Source of the DNA: AP-15 sp036404275
GTDB taxonomy: Bacteria; Pseudomonadota; Alphaproteobacteria; ATCC43930; CGMCC-115725
Assembly (NCBI GenBank): GCA_036404275.1
Contig: DASXAM010000139.1
Coordinates: forward strand, 1 to 16,003
Length of the DNA: 16,003 nucleotides
Direction of reading: 5' to 3'
Part shown: positions 13,962 to 16,003 of the stretch, in pieces
Layout of the letters: every line of letters begins with the position of its first letter
Numbering within the stretch: the stretch's first letter is position 1
Position numbers and translations under genes: made by a program
Notes under the pieces: generated by a model
Databases searched by the model: none
What the model was told of the DNA's origin: nothing
What the model saw: the letters and a program-made list of their open reading frames with translations, nothing else

Positions 13962-14612
13962 ATGCTTAGAACATTCATCGCAGCGATTACGGCCGTCGGA
14001 TGCGCGACTGCCGCCAGCGCAACGACGATCGACACCTTCTCCTTCACTCAATCGAATTGGCTGGGGTCGTTCAGTAGTAATGGGGGCATGGTGCAGACCG
14101 ACGGAACAGTCGCGGGCGGTTTGCTTTCCGGCACCTTTACCGGCGTCGTCGAGCCCGGCGGCCTGATCCGGCTGGCTGACCTGAGCACATTCTCCGATAT
14201 CTTCACCGATTCGCTCGCCCCGATGGGTGTTGCAACGACCGGCATGAACCTGGCGAGCCTGACGACCTTTTCCTATCTCACGATGGGCGGGCCCAGCACC
14301 CTCGATGTCGCCGGGGCGATCGACGCCGGCGGAAACTGCATGGGCGGCGCGGTGCCGTTTAGCCCAAACTGCACGTTCGATTTCCATCTCACCTATCCGG
14401 CCGGCATTTTCGGGGCCGTCTTTATCGTGAACGATCCGGTTCCCATCGCGGTTGCCCTCGACCAGCCGGTCATCACGCTGGTGTCCAGCATCACCACCCC
14501 GCCGGCAGTACCCGAGCCGTCCGAGCCGGCGCTTCTAGCCGTCTTCCTCGGTCTTTGCGGTGTTGCCGGATGGGCCGCGCGCCGCGACGCGGCGGCGTCA
14601 GCCGGCGCGTAG
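13962..14612 (+). CDS. PEP-CTERM sorted exported protein
   Basis: A 216-residue exported protein. The signal peptide MLRTFIAAITAVGCATAASA is followed by a low-complexity, Thr/Ser/Gly-rich beta-type body with one pair of cysteines (GGNCMGGAVPFSPNCTF). A C-terminal PEP-CTERM signal begins at residue 183: VPEPS, a hydrophobic stretch, then an RR-containing basic tail. Such proteins are processed by an exosortase/EpsH system in the envelope; no exosortase lies in this window. The ATG at 13962 (GGGAAG 6 bases upstream) is preferred over the longer frame from 13806, which reads through the promoter region. The last 15 bases overlap convergent recG. The specific role is unknown. Confidence 0.85.
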   Translation: MLRTFIAAITAVGCATAASATTIDTFSFTQSNWLGSFSSNGGMVQTDGTVAGGLLSGTFTGVVEPGGLIRLADLSTFSDIFTDSLAPMGVATTGMNLASLTTFSYLTMGGPSTLDVAGAIDAGGNCMGGAVPFSPNCTFDFHLTYPAGIFGAVFIVNDPVPIAVALDQPVITLVSSITTPPAVPEPSEPALLAVFLGLCGVAGWAARRDAAASAGA

Positions 14613-16003
14613 ATACTGCACCGCTTCGTCGCGGCGAAACAGATAGAGCAGGATGCGCAAGGCGCGGCCGCGCTTGCTTTCGAGATGCGGGTCGCGGTCG
14701 AGAACGAGACGCGCGTCGTCATGGGCAAGCGCGATCAGCCCTTGATGCGCGGCAAGATCGGCGAGGCGCAGGCTCGGCAGACCGCTCTGCCGCGTGCCCA
14801 GCACCTCGCCGGCCCCCCGCAACCGCAGATCCTCCTCGGCGATCAAGAATCCGTCCTCGGTTTCGCGCATGGTTTGGAGACGTCGTTTGGCGACCTCGCC
14901 CAAGGGCGGCCGGTACAGCAGCAGGCAGGTGGACGCCTTGTTGCCGCGGCCGATGCGGCCCCGCAGCTGGTGCAGCTGGGCGAGGCCGAAGCGTTCGGCG
15001 CGCTCGACGACCATGATCGTCGCATCCGGCACATCGACGCCGACCTCGACCACCGTTGTTGCCACCAGCACATCGATGGCGCCCTCGGCAAAGCCGGCCA
15101 TGACCCGGTCCTTCTCCGCGGTGCGCATCCGTCCGTGGACGAGCCCGACCCGGCCGGGCCACAGCGCCGCCAGCGCCGCGTAGCGCTCCTGCGCGGCGGC
15201 AAGATCGTCGGTTTCCGATTCCTCGACGATCGGGCAGATCCAATAGGCCTTGGCTCCCCCGGCGATGGCGCGCCCCAGCGCCGCGGTGACGTCGTCGATC
15301 CGGTCGAGCACGACCGAGCGGGTGTCGATCGGCCGCCGGCCCGGCGGCTTTTCGGTGAGCCGCGAGACATCGAGATCGCCATAGGCGGTCATCATCAGCG
15401 TGCGCGGGATCGGCGTCGCGCTCATCAGCAGGGTGTCCGCGTCGCGCCCCTTCGCGTGGAGGCCGAGGCGTTGCTCGACCCCAAAACGATGCTGCTCGTC
15501 GATGACGATGAGGGCGAGGTCGCGGAATGCGACATCCGGCTGCAGCAGGGCGTGTGTGCCGACGACGGCCGGGGTCAGGCCGGAGGCAAGGCTTGCCAGC
15601 ATCGAGGCGCGCGCCCGGCCTTTTTCGCGCCCGGTCAGAAACCCGATCTCGACCCGGGCGGCGTCGGCATGGCGCTGCAAAGTCGCATGATGCTGGCGGG
15701 CGAGGATCTCGGTCGGCGCCATCAGCACCGCCTGGCCACCGCCTTCGATCGCGGTCAGCATCGCCAGCAATGCGACGACGGTCTTGCCGCTGCCGACATC
15801 GCCTTGCAGCAGCCGCACCATGCGCCGCGGCTGCGCCATCTCGGAAGCGATCTCGGCAATCGCAAGGCGCTGGCTGCCGGTCAGAGCGAAGCCGAGCGCC
15901 GCCTCGACCCGGCTGGTCAATGCGCCGGTTCCGACGATCGCCCGGCCCTTCTGGCGGTGACGGCGGGCGCGCACCAGCGCCACCGCGAGCTGGCTCGCGA
16001 AGA
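14598..16003 (-). CDS. recG: ATP-dependent DNA helicase RecG, 5' part outside window
   Basis: The last 468 codons of RecG, the branch-migrating helicase that remodels stalled forks and Holliday junctions. The frame is open through base 16003 (FASQLAVALVRARR, the linker before the helicase core). Visible helicase motifs in order: GDVGSGKT (Walker A), APTEILARQH (Ia), DEQHRFGVEQR (Walker B, II), SATPIPRTL (III), LVHGRM (IV), ATTVVEVGVDVP (V) and QLRGRIGRG (VI). The RecG-specific tail DGFLIAEEDLRLRGAGEVLG, then TRQSG, follows. The N-terminal wedge domain is missing only because of the window edge. The stop overlaps the convergent PEP-CTERM gene by 15 bases. Confidence 0.96.
   Translation of the reverse strand, partial: FASQLAVALVRARRHRQKGRAIVGTGALTSRVEAALGFALTGSQRLAIAEIASEMAQPRRMVRLLQGDVGSGKTVVALLAMLTAIEGGGQAVLMAPTEILARQHHATLQRHADAARVEIGFLTGREKGRARASMLASLASGLTPAVVGTHALLQPDVAFRDLALIVIDEQHRFGVEQRLGLHAKGRDADTLLMSATPIPRTLMMTAYGDLDVSRLTEKPPGRRPIDTRSVVLDRIDDVTAALGRAIAGGAKAYWICPIVEESETDDLAAAQERYAALAALWPGRVGLVHGRMRTAEKDRVMAGFAEGAIDVLVATTVVEVGVDVPDATIMVVERAERFGLAQLHQLRGRIGRGNKASTCLLLYRPPLGEVAKRRLQTMRETEDGFLIAEEDLRLRGAGEVLGTRQSGLPSLRLADLAAHQGLIALAHDDARLVLDRDPHLESKRGRALRILLYLFRRDEAVQYLRAG

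Overview
The window is high-GC chromosomal DNA that reads as an alphaproteobacterium, probably Rhodospirillales-like. The evidence is the rluD-rpoH pair with a small DUF6476-like gene divergent from rluD, the type III (alanine-racemase fold) ornithine/lysine decarboxylase, a DUF1194 protein, and very GC-rich third codon positions. No rRNA, tRNA, CRISPR array, insertion sequence or phage gene was seen.

Left part (1-5672, minus strand): four tandem paralogous major facilitator superfamily (MFS) transporter genes, the first cut by the window edge. No enzyme or regulator gene lies between them. The 176 bases upstream of the first-transcribed copy hold two near-perfect palindromes and a weak candidate promoter. 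Next come a small secreted four-cysteine protein (minus) and a divergent secreted DUF1194 von Willebrand A-like protein (plus); both appear to start with TTG. The DUF1194 gene overlaps its convergent neighbour by 13 bases.

Centre (7091-10963, minus strand): a PLP-dependent ornithine/lysine decarboxylase with a long 5' leader, a possible 69-codon gene, and a fused SAM methyltransferase / D-Ala-D-Ala-ligase-like ATP-grasp enzyme. The leader is the most striking element. A 36-codon upstream ORF with an ideal ribosome-binding site has a 3' end complementary, in two separate perfect 10-base blocks, to sequences flanking the decarboxylase ribosome-binding site. The inner block encloses a three-hairpin multibranch junction. 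The geometry suggests polyamine or amino-acid control through uORF translation. It may be a member of, or related to, the alphaproteobacterial speF leader motif.

Right part (11150-16003): a DUF6476-like membrane protein (minus), divergent from rluD (plus); rpoH for the heat-shock sigma factor (plus); a truncated, frameshifted PEP-CTERM pseudogene; an intact PEP-CTERM paralogue (plus); and convergent recG (minus, 5' end cut by the window edge), which overlaps the PEP-CTERM gene by 15 bases.
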